From: Synechococcus sp. ARS1019
GTDB lineage: Bacteria; Cyanobacteriota; Cyanobacteriia; PCC-6307; Cyanobiaceae
Length of the DNA: 41,688 nt
Assembly (NCBI GenBank): GCA_002690325.1
Contig: NZED01000035.1
Span: forward strand, 1-41,688
Direction of reading: 5' to 3'
In this document: positions 27,830-35,914 of the stretch, piece by piece
How the letters are laid out: every line of letters begins with the position of its first letter
Numbering within the stretch: the first letter of the stretch is position 1
Notes under the pieces: model-generated
The model's database searches: none
The model's input: the letters and a program-made list of their open reading frames with translations, nothing else
Told to the model about the DNA's origin: nothing
Made by a program: the position numbers and the translations under genes

Positions 27830-28825
27830 ATGGGGAAGAATCATTCTGGATCAAACCACTCAGGAAAAAGCAATAAGCTGAAGAATAAGAATAGAGACCA
27901 AAGCGAGAAGGTTCAGTACGCTTTCCCAGAAATGCCTGCAGTACTCGATGATTCGAGTCCTCTTTTTGTTGGCTCAGATCTCGAATTGCCTCAAGAGAAA
28001 TTGGTTGAACTACAAGAAGGTTTTAGTAGCCACAAATCACTATCTAAGAAGCTCTATGAAAAAGAGCTCGCCAAGCTTCAATCCCAGCTGGTCAAGATGC
28101 AGTACTGGGTGAAAGCAACTGGTTTCAGGATCATCATCCTGTTTGAAGGTCGTGATGCGGCTGGAAAAGGCGGAGTGATTAAGCGGCTGACTGAGCCAAT
28201 GAATCCCCGAGGTTGTCGTGTGGTGGCACTTGGAACTCCATCAGATCAACAGAAGTCGCAGTGGTACTTCCAGCGCTATGTCGAACATTTTCCGAGTGCG
28301 GGAGAGATCGTCGTTTTTGATCGCAGCTGGTATAACCGCGCTGGTGTGGAGCGTGTGATGGGGTTTGCTTCCCCTGAGCAAGTGGAACAGTTTTATGTTG
28401 CTTGCCCACAATTTGAAAGAATGATTTCCCAGGATGGGATTTTATTGTTGAAGTATTGGTTCTCGATTAATGATGAAGAGCAGGAGAAGCGTTTCCAAGA
28501 TCGAATTGACTCTGAAGAACGTCGATGGAAATTAAGCCCGATGGATATTGAGTCGAGAAATCGCTGGGTCGAATATTCAAAAGCCAAAGATATTATGTTT
28601 TCAAAGACGCATATCCCCGATGCTCCTTGGTTCACAGTTGAAGCAAATGATAAGCGTCGTGCACGTTTGAATTGCCTGCATCACATTGTCAGCAAAGTGC
28701 CTTGGGAGGATATGACTCCACCAGCGATTGAGATGCCCAAGCGTCCAAGTCAGGGCGACTACAAGCGGCCTCCTTTCAATGAACAGTTTTTTGTTCCCAA
28801 TCGTTATCCCTACACCGATGATTGA
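27830..28825 (+). CDS. ppk2: Polyphosphate kinase 2
   Basis: A 331-residue PPK2-family enzyme. These transfer phosphate between polyphosphate and nucleotides, most often making GTP or ATP from polyphosphate. The P-loop LFEGRDAAGKGGVIKR is at residues 104-119, and the second motif FDRSWYNRAGVERVMGF at 163-179 carries the Asp and lid residues. The N-terminus is a lysine- and asparagine-rich, probably disordered extension of about 30 residues. The single-domain layout fits class I, but nucleotide preference cannot be read from sequence. It begins 60 bases after the sensor kinase, with an AT-rich gap that could hold its own promoter. Confidence 0.95.
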   Translation: MGKNHSGSNHSGKSNKLKNKNRDQSEKVQYAFPEMPAVLDDSSPLFVGSDLELPQEKLVELQEGFSSHKSLSKKLYEKELAKLQSQLVKMQYWVKATGFRIIILFEGRDAAGKGGVIKRLTEPMNPRGCRVVALGTPSDQQKSQWYFQRYVEHFPSAGEIVVFDRSWYNRAGVERVMGFASPEQVEQFYVACPQFERMISQDGILLLKYWFSINDEEQEKRFQDRIDSEERRWKLSPMDIESRNRWVEYSKAKDIMFSKTHIPDAPWFTVEANDKRRARLNCLHHIVSKVPWEDMTPPAIEMPKRPSQGDYKRPPFNEQFFVPNRYPYTDD

Positions 28826-28885
28826 CAGCCTCCTGGCTCTGCCGCTCAGTTTCGGCATGATGTTGGATAGTCGATCTGGCTTCTG

Positions 28886-29554
28886 ATGACACTCGCTGGA
28901 AGGCTTGCTGGTGCGGCTGTCTGCATCCTTTTGTCGGCTTGCAGTCAGCCTTGGGGGGCTGATCAACAGAGCAAAGAACAGCTGGTTCGAGCTGATCAGC
29001 CCATTGAAATTCAGCTGGATGCTGATCAGCCAGCGAATAGTGTCGGAACGATTGTGGTGAATGGAATCAGCAATCGTTTTGAGGTTGGCTACGGCAAAAA
29101 TGGTATCGCCTGTGAAGGCACACGTTTTGAGGAAGGTTGGACCCCATTGGGTCGTTTCCGTGTGAATGCTGTTTTGACAGCTGATCGTTTTGAGATGGAT
29201 CCTGCATTGATTCGTTTGTCTGGGCGGACTGTAGAAGCCCTCAAAAAAGATTTATTCAGCAATATGAATTCAATTGATTTTAATGGTGACGGAGAAGCTG
29301 GTGAGTATGGAGACGGTTATATCAGCCTTGCTCCAGTTCCGACAACGGATCAACCGTTTTCATTTAATGAATATGATGGAACATTCCGTTGGTATAGTTT
29401 TGCTATCCATGGAACAAATAACGAGAAAAAAATTGGCAAGAGAGTAACTGGTGGTTGTATTAACGTCAATAATATGAGCCTGTCGATGATTCTCAGTGCA
29501 GTGCAAATCGGAGACGAGGTGATCATCCGCTCCAATGGTCCGTGCAGTTCTTAA
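28886..29554 (+). CDS. L,D-transpeptidase (YkuD-like) lipoprotein
   Basis: A 222-residue protein with a lipobox (LLSAC, Cys19), so likely anchored to a membrane after export. The C-terminal part shows the YkuD catalytic pattern, FAIHGTN with His175 and TGGCINVNN with Cys191; YkuD enzymes cross-link peptidoglycan by 3-3 bonds or attach proteins to it. TPLGRFRV near residue 86 is the typical substrate-side motif. GGCIN departs from the more usual SHGCIR. A loop between the two halves, DFNGDGEAGEYGDG (131-144), resembles a calcium-binding loop. Activity is inferred from motifs. Confidence 0.82.
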   Translation: MTLAGRLAGAAVCILLSACSQPWGADQQSKEQLVRADQPIEIQLDADQPANSVGTIVVNGISNRFEVGYGKNGIACEGTRFEEGWTPLGRFRVNAVLTADRFEMDPALIRLSGRTVEALKKDLFSNMNSIDFNGDGEAGEYGDGYISLAPVPTTDQPFSFNEYDGTFRWYSFAIHGTNNEKKIGKRVTGGCINVNNMSLSMILSAVQIGDEVIIRSNGPCSS

Positions 29555-29567
29555 TCGTTCGGTTGGC

Positions 29568-29813
29568 TCAGTCGCTCCATCGTGCAATACAGCGCCAGCG
29601 GCTGCTGGATCCCACATCTTTCTCCTTGCATTGGAATTCAGGGTTTTGAGCGTTCTTGGGTAACATTCGCTGCGTTTGCGCCTCAGCAAACTCACGGGTT
29701 GGACCTTCTGCAGATACGGAGCCTGCCTTGACTGCATCCTTGCCTGTCAGCATGAGGAGTAGCACTGATAAAAGCAGCAAGGTTCTGCCAGTTATCGATG
29801 GTCCCTGTGTCAT
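29568..29813 (-). CDS. Small secreted protein of unknown function
   Basis: An 81-residue protein with a clear signal peptide, MTQGPSITGRTLLLLSVLLL, and a likely cleavage near KAGS/V. The mature part is about 45 residues and contains two cysteines (FQCKEKD and WRCIARWSD) that could form one disulfide bond. Family not recognised. ATG 29813 is preferred because the longer form adds a proline-rich leader without hydrophobic character. It is convergent with the L,D-transpeptidase gene, 13 bases apart. Confidence 0.6.
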   Translation of the reverse strand: MTQGPSITGRTLLLLSVLLLMLTGKDAVKAGSVSAEGPTREFAEAQTQRMLPKNAQNPEFQCKEKDVGSSSRWRCIARWSD

Positions 29814-29857
29814 TGCAAATGGCGTCGGTATTTTGATTGGGCTTGGTCGATGTCCGA

Positions 29858-29935
29858 TTAGGGATCGATTCCTGGGAGTAATTTGACCAGCATTAGGCAG
29901 CACGCCACAAGCACAACGGTTGTTATGACAGCCAT
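29858..29935 (-). CDS. Possible 25-residue membrane peptide
   Basis: ATG 29935 to TAA 29858 encodes MAVITTVVLVACCLMLVKLL plus GIDP-type tail, a single predicted membrane helix with a short polar end. Such tiny single-helix proteins are common in cyanobacterial membranes, but the sequence matches none of the small photosystem or cytochrome subunits I know. The only support is an open frame of membrane-protein character, so the call is tentative. Confidence 0.25.
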   Translation of the reverse strand: MAVITTVVLVACCLMLVKLLPGIDP

Positions 29936-30030
29936 GGATTTATCTTCTCTATTAATAGTTTATGCGTTAGGCGTTGATCTGTCGATTTCTTTAATTAAGA
30001 ATGTTTGTTTTGTATCCATCTGAACTTTGC

Positions 30031-30402
30031 ATGATTCGAGCAATTGTCCAAGATTCCAGTGATCAGCTGTGCTTGCTGGCTCCGATGCCCCTTCTGAGTA
30101 ATCTTTGGACCCGATTGAGTTATCAGTCCACTGCTTCAAGGGAGCAGGACAAAGTGTTTGCATTGGTTCAATCCCTTGTTGAATCTCAGTTTCAGCTGGC
30201 TGATGACGAGCTGTCTCGGCGAATTTGGCAAGAGATCGCTGATCAGAACATCCCTGTAGAGCGCGTGGAAAATCTGCTCTATTGCTGCTTCTTTCAAGAT
30301 GATCCAGTGGCGATGAAAGAAGCAGACGAAGATTATCTTCGACGTGTGAATGTCCAGCGTGCAATAGAAACACACCAGATTGGCGTTTTCGAGCATTGCT
30401 GA
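30031..30402 (+). CDS. Protein of unknown function
   Basis: About 123 residues from ATG 30031 (ATG 30001 would add ten). It looks soluble and helix-rich with an acidic C-terminal half: SREQDKVFALVQSLVESQFQLADDELSRRIWQEI and VERVENLLYCCFFQDDPVAMKEADEDYLRRVNVQRA. There is no signal peptide or membrane segment and no motif I recognise. It lies alone between short intergenic gaps. Confidence 0.55.
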   Translation: MIRAIVQDSSDQLCLLAPMPLLSNLWTRLSYQSTASREQDKVFALVQSLVESQFQLADDELSRRIWQEIADQNIPVERVENLLYCCFFQDDPVAMKEADEDYLRRVNVQRAIETHQIGVFEHC

Positions 30403-30493
30403 GGTCAGCATCACTTGAGTCTCGTTTGAAGAACGCTTAAAGTTCTTCCTGTCCCGGCATTGAAGGGTCTTGCAAAGCTCTTGGCAGGTACTG

Positions 30494-30703
30494 ATGCGCT
30501 GGATCGCCAGTGCGCTGTTCCTGCTGGCTCACGGCCTGTTGGTGCTTGAACACATCGCTATCGGAACAGCTCTGCACGGGATTGCTGAACTCTTCCTAGC
30601 CCCATGGGCATTGCGCCATCGCGCATGGGATTTGATTGTGATTGGTCTGATTTTCTGCGTTTTCGACTTGTGGGGCACTCTTCGCCTCACGGGTATGGCT
30701 TGA
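30494..30703 (+). CDS. Small membrane protein of unknown function
   Basis: A 69-residue protein from ATG 30494, almost entirely hydrophobic, with two predicted membrane segments (SALFLLAHGLLVLEHIAIG and WDLIVIGLIFCVFDLWGTLRL) separated by a short basic loop (ALRHRAW). Two glutamates and several histidines lie close to or inside the first half (HGLLVLEH, HGIAELF), which could bind a metal or pigment, but that is speculation. It converges on the 36-residue gene at 30719. Confidence 0.62.
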   Translation: MRWIASALFLLAHGLLVLEHIAIGTALHGIAELFLAPWALRHRAWDLIVIGLIFCVFDLWGTLRLTGMA

Positions 30704-30718
30704 TCAGAGTGGCGTCAC

Positions 30719-30829
30719 TCAACCGTGGAGCTGATTGATCCAGAAACCTGCGAGCTGCCAGGACGACCAGATGAACATGCCGAGGAATAACCAATTCAAC
30801 CAGCCAGGCCTTCGGTCGTTCTCGAACAT
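30719..30829 (-). CDS. 36-residue tryptophan-rich membrane protein
   Basis: ATG 30829 to TGA 30719 encodes a 36-residue protein, MFENDRRPGWLNWLFLGMF followed by IWSSWQLAGFWINQLHG. It has a charged N-terminus (ENDRRPG), one membrane helix and five tryptophans. The clean layout, with charges before the helix and none in it, argues for a real gene even though it is too short for usual gene callers. It resembles the single-helix proteins that accompany photosynthetic complexes in general shape, but I recognise no specific one. Confidence 0.5.
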   Translation of the reverse strand: MFENDRRPGWLNWLFLGMFIWSSWQLAGFWINQLHG

Positions 30830-31017
30830 ATCGAAGATTCAATTGTGGTTAGTTTAGGGATCAATCATCTGGCTTTCCTGAATTGTGATCTTTAGATGTG
30901 ATAGGTCAAAATATATAGTTTTCGGTGATTTTGATACCCCTGAAATTGATATCCTATTTTTGTAAGAACAAATTTTGGCCAATCACCTGCTGCCCGTCGG
31001 GCTGCACAGTTGATCGA

Positions 31018-31251
31018 TCAGCTCTGTGCTGTATCAAACACCTTTGAGCACCAATCTGCTGAGCGAAAGGACACACCGGCCCCACCGGCTCGCTTGAGGT
31101 CGTGCATTCCCTCGAGCTGGCTATAGACCGAGCGAAGCTGTCGCTGGATGTGATCGGTGTGCGGCATGGCTGAAAGAATGCCCAAAGCTTGCTCTACAGA
31201 TCGTTTGGCATCGATCACCATTCGACAATCGCGGCTTCCAGGTTCATCCAT
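31018..31251 (-). CDS. Small protein of unknown function downstream of arsJ
   Basis: A 77-residue helical protein from ATG 31251 (GTG 31284 would add 11 residues). Main segments are DCRMVIDAKRSVEQALGILSAMPHTDHIQRQLRSVYSQLEG, probably two helices, then a Gly-rich turn and FRSADWCSKVF. Two cysteines and two or three histidines are present. Despite the size and helical character it lacks the CsoR/RcnR metal-sensor signature, so I do not assign it there. It is on the same strand as arsJ and about 100 bases downstream, so it may be part of that transcript. Confidence 0.5.
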   Translation of the reverse strand: MDEPGSRDCRMVIDAKRSVEQALGILSAMPHTDHIQRQLRSVYSQLEGMHDLKRAGGAGVSFRSADWCSKVFDTAQS

Positions 31252-31350
31252 AGCTTTTAAGTGTCTCCCCTCATTCAGCTTCACTCAAGTCGTGCTTGTT
31301 GTGTGAATGGCGACCGTTCTCTCAACTGCTGGTGGTAACTCAGCGAAATC

Positions 31351-32604
31351 TCAGTTTGCGATGACCTGTTTTGGCGGTGGAGGAAGTCGCAAACTGCTCA
31401 GCCATGACAGTCCAATCAGCAGCGATGAGGTCCACAGGCAGGCCTGCATTCCTGTTGAGTTGTCTGCTCCGATGAGGAATACTCCGCCAGATAGCAACGT
31501 GCCTAACAAACGCCCTGCTGCATTGGCCATGTAATAAAAGCCGACGTTGAGACTGACATTCTCAGTATCCGTATATGCCAGAACGAGGTAGGAATGAATG
31601 GACGAATTCATGGCGAACACCACTCCAAATGCTCCAAGTCCACCAATGATCGCAATCGATATCTCAACCTCTCTCCATAGCCCTACCGCGATTAAGGCTG
31701 GAATCGCAGTGAGTAGAGCGCTCCAAAATTGAACCGCATGAACCCCCGGGCTCGTTGTCTGTCCCCACAGATTGCGCAGGGTGGGAGCAGCCCCTTGAAC
31801 GACTCCATAGCCAATCACCCAAAGGCCCATGAAGCCTCCGATCTCTGAGAAGCTCCAACCCAAGGCTGCCTCGAGAAACACAGGTAATGCCACAACAAAC
31901 CAAACGTCTCTGGCTCCAAAGAGAAAGAAGCGTGCAAGAGACAACACATTGATTCCTGCACTTTTCGACAAAAGTGCAGAGAACCCTGGTTTTGTTTTCA
32001 TTTTGCCGAGCTCTCTTGGAAGTAGGAGAGTGAGCAGGAAGGCCAGTGAGAGCCCTGCTGCCATCGAACCAACGGCTTGGTTGAAGCCCAAGGCAGTCAG
32101 CAGGACACCGCCAAGAAAGAAGCCAACACCTTTAAGGGCGTTCTTTGAGCCCGTCAGAATGGCAACCCATTTAAACAACTGTTGCTGACGATCACCCGTC
32201 TGATCTGTGGACTCAGGAATGACCGTTTTGATTGCACTTTTGGCACTCATCTTGTTGAGATCTTTGGCAATGCCACTGATGGCTTGTGCAACCATCACAT
32301 AGATCACACTGACTAGTTTTGGCCAGCCTGCGCCAACGGGTACAAGCATGATAAGAGCGACGATTTGGAGCAGTGTTCCAACCCAAAGTGTGATGCGAAG
32401 GCCATGTCTTGCAGCGATCCATCCACCACAGAGGTTGGTGATCACTCCAAAAAACTCATAGAATAAAAAGAGCAGAGCAATGTCGAAAGTGGAGTAACCA
32501 AGTGCATGAAAATGAAAGACAACCAACATGCGCAGGGCACCATCAGTGAGGGTGAATGCCCAGTAATTCGCTGTGACGATTACGTATTGCTGCAGTGATG
32601 TCAT
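31351..32604 (-). CDS. arsJ: Organoarsenical efflux MFS transporter ArsJ
   Basis: A 417-residue major facilitator protein with about ten to twelve membrane helices. The N-terminus MTSLQQYVIVTANYWAFTLTDGALRML and the block KDLNKMSAKSAIKTV match ArsJ, which exports 1-arseno-3-phosphoglycerate. That compound is made when a partner GAPDH uses arsenate in place of phosphate; it falls apart outside the cell, so the pair removes arsenate. The partner gene lies immediately upstream, two bases separating its TGA from this ATG, with AGAAGAATGAGG supplying a ribosome-binding region. ATG 32604 was chosen on this spacing. Function rests on homology and on the gene pair. Confidence 0.93.
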   Translation of the reverse strand: MTSLQQYVIVTANYWAFTLTDGALRMLVVFHFHALGYSTFDIALLFLFYEFFGVITNLCGGWIAARHGLRITLWVGTLLQIVALIMLVPVGAGWPKLVSVIYVMVAQAISGIAKDLNKMSAKSAIKTVIPESTDQTGDRQQQLFKWVAILTGSKNALKGVGFFLGGVLLTALGFNQAVGSMAAGLSLAFLLTLLLPRELGKMKTKPGFSALLSKSAGINVLSLARFFLFGARDVWFVVALPVFLEAALGWSFSEIGGFMGLWVIGYGVVQGAAPTLRNLWGQTTSPGVHAVQFWSALLTAIPALIAVGLWREVEISIAIIGGLGAFGVVFAMNSSIHSYLVLAYTDTENVSLNVGFYYMANAAGRLLGTLLSGGVFLIGADNSTGMQACLWTSSLLIGLSWLSSLRLPPPPKQVIAN

Positions 32605-32606
32605 CC

Positions 32607-33629
32607 TCATTCTTCTTGCCTCAGCACATGGCAAACCAAATCAGCCATACGGCTGCTGTAGCCCCATTCGTTGTCATACCAGGCGAAAACTTTTAATTGC
32701 GTTCCATTAACCACCATGGTTGAGAGTGCATCAATAATTGCGCTGCGATTGTCGTTGGTGTAGTCGCATGACACCAACGGTCTCTCTTCATAACCAAGAA
32801 TTCCTTCCAGTGGCCCATTGGCAGCTGTCTTGAATGCCGCGTTGACTTCCTCGGCGCTGACCAGTGTCTGGAGTTCGAACACAGCATCCGTCAGCGATCC
32901 GTTCAGCAACGGAACACGCACAGCATGGCCATTGAGCTTGCCTTCAAGCTCCGGAAAAATCATGGCAATCGCTTTTGCTGATCCCGTTGTTGTAGGGATC
33001 AGTGAGCTCAATCCTGAGCGTGCCCGTCGTAGATCTGGTTTGAGTGCGTCAATCGGCACCTGCGTATTGGTGATGTCGTGAATCGTGGTAATTAAACCGT
33101 GATTGATGCCAAAGCTTTCATGCACGACTTTGACGACAGGAGCTAAACAATTGGTGGTGCAAGACGCTGCTGTGACCAGTTTGTGCTGCTTTGGTTTGTA
33201 GAGATGATGATTAATTCCATACACAATATTGAGGGCTTCTTCACCAGCTACGTTGCCTTTCACGGGGCAAGCTACAACCACGCGTTTCAGGCCAATGTCG
33301 TTGAAATAGGGGTTGAGAGTCTCGGGCGTTTTGATTTTGCCACTGGCTTCCAAGACCATTTCAACTCCATGCTCGTTCCAGGAAACCTGCGTGGGATTGT
33401 GTTCTTTCGACCAAGTCAACGCTTGACCCTCCACGCAAAATCCACCGGGGCTGCTCTTGATGTCACGATCCCATCGTCCATGCACTGAATCAAACTCCAA
33501 CAGATGTGCTGCTATTGAGGCATCACCGGCAGGATCATTGATATGAACGAGCTCTACACCGGGTCGACCCCAGAGTGCCCGAAAGACCAATCGTCCGATC
33601 CGGCCGAATCCATTAATGCCAATTCGCAT
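32607..33629 (-). CDS. ArsJ-associated glyceraldehyde-3-phosphate dehydrogenase
   Basis: A 340-residue GAPDH. The NAD-binding motif [14 protein letters not shown] is at residues 5-18, the catalytic Cys157 in TAASCTTNC and His184 in TIHDITNTQ. The HDITNTQ segment differs from HSYT(G/N)DQ of housekeeping enzymes and is what I expect of the arsenate-linked form. In the known ArsJ pathway this enzyme forms 1-arseno-3-phosphoglycerate from glyceraldehyde 3-phosphate and arsenate, and ArsJ exports it. Direct coupling with arsJ supports that role rather than central carbon metabolism. Regulation is probably through the inverted repeat about 120 bases upstream. No arsR gene is adjacent. Confidence 0.92.
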   Translation of the reverse strand: MRIGINGFGRIGRLVFRALWGRPGVELVHINDPAGDASIAAHLLEFDSVHGRWDRDIKSSPGGFCVEGQALTWSKEHNPTQVSWNEHGVEMVLEASGKIKTPETLNPYFNDIGLKRVVVACPVKGNVAGEEALNIVYGINHHLYKPKQHKLVTAASCTTNCLAPVVKVVHESFGINHGLITTIHDITNTQVPIDALKPDLRRARSGLSSLIPTTTGSAKAIAMIFPELEGKLNGHAVRVPLLNGSLTDAVFELQTLVSAEEVNAAFKTAANGPLEGILGYEERPLVSCDYTNDNRSAIIDALSTMVVNGTQLKVFAWYDNEWGYSSRMADLVCHVLRQEE

Positions 33630-33746
33630 CTTGGTGGTTCATTCGTCGATCATGATCTCTTTATAGGGCCTTCCCATCCCAGCTTTTCGTCTTCCAAATC
33701 ACATTGGCTCTTTATGGCATGGTGGAGAGAGCTGTACCGCATTGCT

Positions 33747-33772
33747 TCAATTGTTCAATCAATTGACTTGAT
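33747..33772 (-). promoter_or_regulatory. Operator-like inverted repeats upstream of GAPDH-arsJ
   Basis: TCAATTG (33747-33753) and CAATTGA (33760-33766) are perfect inverted copies six bases apart, overlapped by ATCAA/TTGAT (33758-33762 and 33768-33772), five bases apart. On the minus strand this sits over TTGAAC, 16 bases, TACAGC, a weak -35/-10 pair. ATCAA-type repeats recall ArsR/SmtB operators, but no regulator gene is nearby. Confidence 0.4.
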
Positions 33773-33882
33773 GATATTTTTTCGGACTACTTTGTCTTCA
33801 GACTTTGAAATAAGATCGTTGGGCTTTGAGCACAGTGTCGCTTAGCATTAAAGATGAGCCCTTTTCGGTAGTGATCTGATTC

Positions 33883-34527
33883 GTGTCCTTTGGTGAGAGT
33901 GATGATCAGCGCTTGGTGTTTCCTGCCGCAGGTCGTAACGTTTTGCCAATCGCAGATGTTTTAAAGCTCCATCTCCCGAAATCTGGAAGGGTGCTTGAGC
34001 TTGCCAGCGGTAGCGGTGAGCATGCAGTCGCTTTCCAGCAGCGTTTTCCGGAATTGGTCTGGCAAGCATCCGATCCCGATCCTCAGCATTGCAGAAGTAT
34101 CGATGCTTGGAGAGCGCATTACGCATTGACGACCATGATGCCTGCCGCTCTTCCTATCGACGTTCGAGATCGACCCTGGTTCTCACACGACCGTGCTGAG
34201 TTCGTTTTTGATGCCTTCGTTTGCATCAACCTTTTGCATATCTCTCCGGTGCTCTGTACGGATCAATTGTTTGAAGGTGCCGCTGAGGTGGCAACCAACG
34301 ACGCCGTGTTAATGATTTACGGCCCATTCATGCGGCATGGCGCTCACACCAGTGTGAGTAATGCTGCCTTTGATGCATCTCTTCGTCAGCGGAACTCTGC
34401 TTGGGGTCTTCGCGAGATGGAGTGGGTGTCATCCCGTGCGCTTGCTGCAGGCTGGTCGTTAACCGCAGTGGAAACAATGCCTTCCAATAATTTCACGCTC
34501 GTGTTTGGGTTGGATGACAATATTTAG
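33883..34527 (+). CDS. DUF938 SAM-dependent methyltransferase-like protein
   Basis: A 214-residue protein with a GTG start. It matches the DUF938 class-I methyltransferase family: the opening LVFPAAGRNVLPIADVLKLHLP, the SAM-binding motif I VLELASGSGEHAVAFQQRFP (about residues 37-56) and the acidic motif WQASDPDPQHCRSIDAWR. INLLHISP later in the protein corresponds to the region around motif IV. Substrate unknown. It is divergent from the GAPDH-arsJ operon, with 253 bases between starts; the neighbourhood makes an arsenic-related role imaginable, but nothing in the sequence demands it. Confidence 0.87.
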   Translation: MSFGESDDQRLVFPAAGRNVLPIADVLKLHLPKSGRVLELASGSGEHAVAFQQRFPELVWQASDPDPQHCRSIDAWRAHYALTTMMPAALPIDVRDRPWFSHDRAEFVFDAFVCINLLHISPVLCTDQLFEGAAEVATNDAVLMIYGPFMRHGAHTSVSNAAFDASLRQRNSAWGLREMEWVSSRALAAGWSLTAVETMPSNNFTLVFGLDDNI

Positions 34528-34575
34528 AATGGTCTGATGAGTTGATGCAATAATGTTTGTGACTGATGAGTATTG

Positions 34576-35595
34576 ATGAATTTCTCGTTGTTGATCGAAG
34601 CTGCGCTGATCACTGTTGGGACATTTATTTTATATTTTGTTTTCACCAGAGTTCTCCCTCGTTTAACACGAAAGACAAGTTCCGATTTCGATGATTTTCT
34701 GTTTAAATCTCTGTCCGAATATACATTCCCAGTTGGTATAACGCTATTGACTTATGTCTCTCTGAAGCACTTTGAGCTCCCCGCTAATATAGATGAGGCG
34801 GTTGAAATCTTTGCGGTTGTTGTTTTTGTCTTCCTTTCTGTTCGGTTGGTTAATTCCATCTTGGTGCGTTTTTTGCGTGGCCTAGCTAGACGTTCAGGTG
34901 ATGAAGATATGCAGATGCTGATTGCGTCTGCAATGCCGTTGCTTCGTGCGATTGTCTGGGCTCTTGGCACGCTGATTTCTCTTCAGCGTTTTGGTGTGCC
35001 GATGACGGCGGTCTTTACAGCCATCGGTGGAGCAGGCCTAGGCCTCGCCTTTGCTCTTAAGGAGCCAGTCGGGGAGCTCTTTGCTTACGTGATGATTCTC
35101 CTGGATAAACCTTTCCGTGTAGGTCAATTCATCAATGTTGGATCTGTATGGGCCACGGTTGAGAAAATCGGTGTTCGTTCGACCCACTTAAGAAATCTTC
35201 GAGGTGAAGTGATTGTGATGAACAACACCATGTTGACGACAACTGAGCTCTCCAACTTTGCTGATATGGCTCAGCGCCGCATGGTTTACAGAATTGGAGT
35301 GACTTACTCAACCAATGTTGATTTGATGCGAGCCATTCCTGAGTTAATAGGCTCGATTATTGCCGCAGAGGATCATGTTCGCTTTGATCGCTGCCATTTT
35401 GTTGAATTTGCCAGCTCAAGCTTGAATTTTGAAATTGTTTATTACATCGAAACCAAAGATTATTCGGTAGCTCTCAATGCTCAGCAGAGTATCAATCTTC
35501 AAATCATGCAGAGTTTTGCCGATCGCGGTATTGAATTTGCATTTCCAAGTCAAACCCTTTATTTCGATAAGACGCCTTCGGAAGTTGTCTCTTGA
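34576..35595 (+). CDS. MscS-family mechanosensitive channel
   Basis: A 339-residue inner-membrane channel that should open under membrane tension to release solutes on osmotic downshock. Three hydrophobic blocks precede the pore helix, and the conserved pore/beta region reads AIGGAGLGLAFALKEPVGELFAYVMILLDKPFRVGQFI, followed by VEKIGVRSTHLRNLRGEVIVMNNTML, the standard MscS beta domain. ATG 34576 follows a TTG in frame. Sequence composition here is AT-richer than in the flanking core genes. Its end overlaps the convergent zinc-ribbon gene by 37 bases. Confidence 0.92.
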   Translation: MNFSLLIEAALITVGTFILYFVFTRVLPRLTRKTSSDFDDFLFKSLSEYTFPVGITLLTYVSLKHFELPANIDEAVEIFAVVVFVFLSVRLVNSILVRFLRGLARRSGDEDMQMLIASAMPLLRAIVWALGTLISLQRFGVPMTAVFTAIGGAGLGLAFALKEPVGELFAYVMILLDKPFRVGQFINVGSVWATVEKIGVRSTHLRNLRGEVIVMNNTMLTTTELSNFADMAQRRMVYRIGVTYSTNVDLMRAIPELIGSIIAAEDHVRFDRCHFVEFASSSLNFEIVYYIETKDYSVALNAQQSINLQIMQSFADRGIEFAFPSQTLYFDKTPSEVVS

Positions 35596-35873
35596 GGTCC
35601 GTCCTCTAAAGAGGCTTGTCGCGTCAAAATAAGTCCTGTTCCTGCGACTGCGACGGCGATCATGAGTGCGGCTGCGGGGATCCAGCGTCGTCGTTGATCG
35701 GCACTGACGCTGGCACTGTTTTGACGGTCGTTTCGATCACTCAAAAATTTTTTTTGCCGGCAGCTTTGACAGATCGTGCTGTCAATTCCCGCATTTTTGA
35801 GCTTGAAGCCGAAGCGTCCTGGAATGTCCACCAGGGCGCCGCATTGGCGGCATCGAAGAGCAAAGACCGACAT
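35559..35873 (-). CDS. Zinc-ribbon membrane protein of unknown function
   Basis: A 104-residue protein from ATG 35873. Two CxxC pairs, CRQC near residue 8 and CQSC near residue 38, form a probable zinc ribbon, followed by a basic linker (KKFLSDRNDRQN) and one membrane helix (AAALMIAVAVAGTGLILT). A cytoplasmic metal-binding head on a single-pass membrane anchor is the likely shape. ATG 35873 starts right before the ribbon; longer forms add a proline-rich leader with no support. It overlaps the end of the MscS gene. Confidence 0.65.
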   Translation of the reverse strand: MSVFALRCRQCGALVDIPGRFGFKLKNAGIDSTICQSCRQKKFLSDRNDRQNSASVSADQRRRWIPAAALMIAVAVAGTGLILTRQASLEDGPQETTSEGVLSK

Positions 35874-35914
35874 CAATGTCCAGATCGTCGATCCCTTAGG
35901 TCTACCAAACCCCG

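Noticed and set aside
31018-31251. Assigning the small gene after arsJ as a CsoR/RcnR-type metal sensor
   Set aside because: Size and helices fit, but the conserved Cys-His-Cys arrangement of that family is not visible.
32607-33629. Reading this GAPDH as the housekeeping glycolytic or Calvin-cycle enzyme
   Set aside because: Its diverged HDITNTQ segment and two-base coupling to arsJ fit the arsenate-linked form better.
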